From assembly GCA_009782825.1 (NCBI GenBank), contig WRII01000009.1, positions 1-63,053 on the forward strand: a DNA stretch of 63,053 nucleotides, read 5' to 3'. Below are positions 62,102 through 63,053 of the stretch, in pieces. This DNA comes from Peptococcaceae bacterium. GTDB taxonomy: Bacteria > Bacillota > Desulfitobacteriia > Desulfitobacteriales > Syntrophobotulaceae. How positions within the stretch are numbered: position 1 is the first letter of the stretch; each line of letters begins with the position of its first letter. The notes under the pieces are model-generated. The model saw only the letters and a program-made list of their open reading frames with translations. It searched no databases and was not told where the DNA came from. Position numbers and translations under genes: made by a program.

Positions 62102-62928
62102 GCAAGGCTGATGACCTTTTTATCATGATGTGCCGATCCGTTCTCAATGAGGGAAGCTCCTCGGAGGGCCAAAGGGTGCGGGCGCGCTGGGAAGATGGGT
62201 CGCCAGCCCATACAATGAAACAGTTCGGGATTATTAACCGCTATGATTTGGCCGAAGAGTTCCCTCTTTTGACTTTGCGCCCGACAAATCTGGCGGCGGC
62301 TGTGGATGAGCTGTTATGGATTTGGCAAAAAAAGTCCAATAATATTCGAGATTTAAGCAGTCATATCTGGGACAGCTGGGCCGATGAGTCCGGATCCATC
62401 GGCAAAGCTTATGGGTATCAGCTAGGATTGAGGCATACCTACCCTGAAGGGGAATTTGATCAGGTGGATCGTGTTCTGCATGATCTGGCCCATGCACCTT
62501 GGAGCCGCCGTATGGTGGTCAATATGTATAATCATGCGGACTTGCACGAGATGCATCTGTACCCTTGCGCCCATAGTGTTACCTTTAATGTGGTGGGGAA
62601 GAAGTTGAACGCGATTCTCAATCAGCGATCTCAGGATGTCCTGGTGGCCAACAATTGGAATGTGGCTCAATATGCTATTCTGATCCACATGCTGGCCCAG
62701 GTCAGTTCTTTGGAGGCGGGGGTGCTGCTTCATGTCATTGCTGATGCCCATATCTATGACCGGCATATTCCATTGGTTTGTGACCTGATCGCACGCGAGC
62801 CTTTTCCGGCGCCGCGCCTTTGGATTAATCCTGAGCGCCGTTGTTTCTATGATTTTGCGGTGGAGGATTTTCGGGTGGAAGGGTATCGCCATCATGAGCA
62901 GATTCGCAATATTCCGGTGGCGGTGTGA
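62098..62928 (+). CDS. thyA: Thymidylate synthase, B. subtilis ThyA type
   Basis: 276 residues. The catalytic Cys157 lies in LYPCAH, and LNQRSQDVLVANNWNVAQYA holds the phosphate-binding Arg and the dUMP-binding Asn. PCA instead of PCH and the ANNWN loop fit the ThyA/phi3T branch rather than the E. coli type. It makes dTMP from dUMP with methylene-tetrahydrofolate. Many Clostridia carry flavin-dependent thyX at this spot after mrnC, so this may be a replacement. Confidence 0.9.
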   Translation: MSKADDLFIMMCRSVLNEGSSSEGQRVRARWEDGSPAHTMKQFGIINRYDLAEEFPLLTLRPTNLAAAVDELLWIWQKKSNNIRDLSSHIWDSWADESGSIGKAYGYQLGLRHTYPEGEFDQVDRVLHDLAHAPWSRRMVVNMYNHADLHEMHLYPCAHSVTFNVVGKKLNAILNQRSQDVLVANNWNVAQYAILIHMLAQVSSLEAGVLLHVIADAHIYDRHIPLVCDLIAREPFPAPRLWINPERRCFYDFAVEDFRVEGYRHHEQIRNIPVAV

Positions 62929-62936
62929 GGTGTCAA

Positions 62937-63053
62937 TAACCTCTAAAAATGTCACCCCCTATCCGTGCTAATTATCTCTTGAAAATGTCACCCCCGCAGA
63001 GGATATCGATGTAAATAATTCCCATTTCTAACGAAGTGGCGCCTTGTTAAGTG
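62937..63053. repeat. Possible IS21-like element end
   Basis: Two direct copies of a TCTnnAAAATGTCACCCCC-type motif (about 62941-62959 and 62970-62990) follow TGTCAATAA. Multiple internal repeats near a TGTCA-type terminus are typical of IS21-family ends. The transposase would lie outside the window, so this is tentative. Confidence 0.4.

Overview
The window looks like a chromosome segment of an anaerobic, low-to-mid GC Firmicute of the class Clostridia. The evidence is strong Shine-Dalgarno sites, TTGACA/TATAAT promoters, frequent TTG/GTG starts, a B. subtilis-type ThyA, the gltX-cysS-mrnC neighbourhood and a cytoplasmic HdrCBA-FlxDCBA electron-bifurcation operon. A Peptococcaceae-like relative is my best guess, but the genus cannot be read from the sequence.

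Layout. (1) 0-3.5 kb: a decaying array of Nif11-type (double-Gly leader) RiPP precursors. Three intact genes share a 75-residue leader but carry unrelated cores (hydrophobic, His-rich, Pro-rich). There are also leader relics, and a DUF4003 protein whose front end is a frame-shifted leader remnant. (2) 3.6-11 kb: a tightly packed (+) strand [17 protein letters not shown] operon of STAS, TIR-FHA, PP2C, Ser/Thr kinase-FHA, PP2C and a membrane Ser/Thr kinase, built by tandem duplication of an FHA-PP2C-kinase unit. (3) 11-18.2 kb: purF-carB-trpF-trpD-trpC behind a strong promoter and a structured leader; trpC ends at a junction with a truncated yjbQ on the other strand. (4) 18.3-25.2 kb: MGMT-like gene, tRNA-Arg, diguanylate cyclase, CBS-type pyrophosphatase, a prion-like Gln-rich membrane protein, amidohydrolase and alanine dehydrogenase. 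(5) 25.3-29.6 kb: a sulfur/thiol redox operon (ferredoxin, NapH-like, ArsR, CoA-disulfide reductase-rhodanese, CcdA, TlpA) with a palindromic operator inside its promoter. (6) 29.6-42.7 kb: mixed accessory and housekeeping genes, including cell-wall hydrolases, a ClbS-GNAT-YjbR-methyltransferase run, tadA, two tRNAs, a PNPOx-ferredoxin fusion, an AAA/DUF4143 ATPase and orphans. (7) 42.7-50 kb: the seven-gene hdrCBA-flxDCBA operon. (8) 50.5-63 kb: pgi, an LtaS-like sulfatase-fold enzyme, a LiaF-like/LytTR pair, gltX, cysS, a WG-repeat protein, mrnC and thyA.

Working together: Flx/Hdr would couple NADH oxidation to ferredoxin and disulfide reduction, and the ArsR operon handles sulfane/thiol redox. 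The kinase-phosphatase-FHA operon could gate the TIR enzyme by phosphothreonine recognition. This operon, next to orphan double-Gly peptides, is the best candidate for an undescribed system.

A recurring oddity is the large number of short tandem repeats, mostly in frame, inserted into otherwise ordinary genes (purF, tlpA, flxB, cysS, the WG gene, the TIR-FHA gene, the kinase linker), together with repeat families in intergenic DNA.
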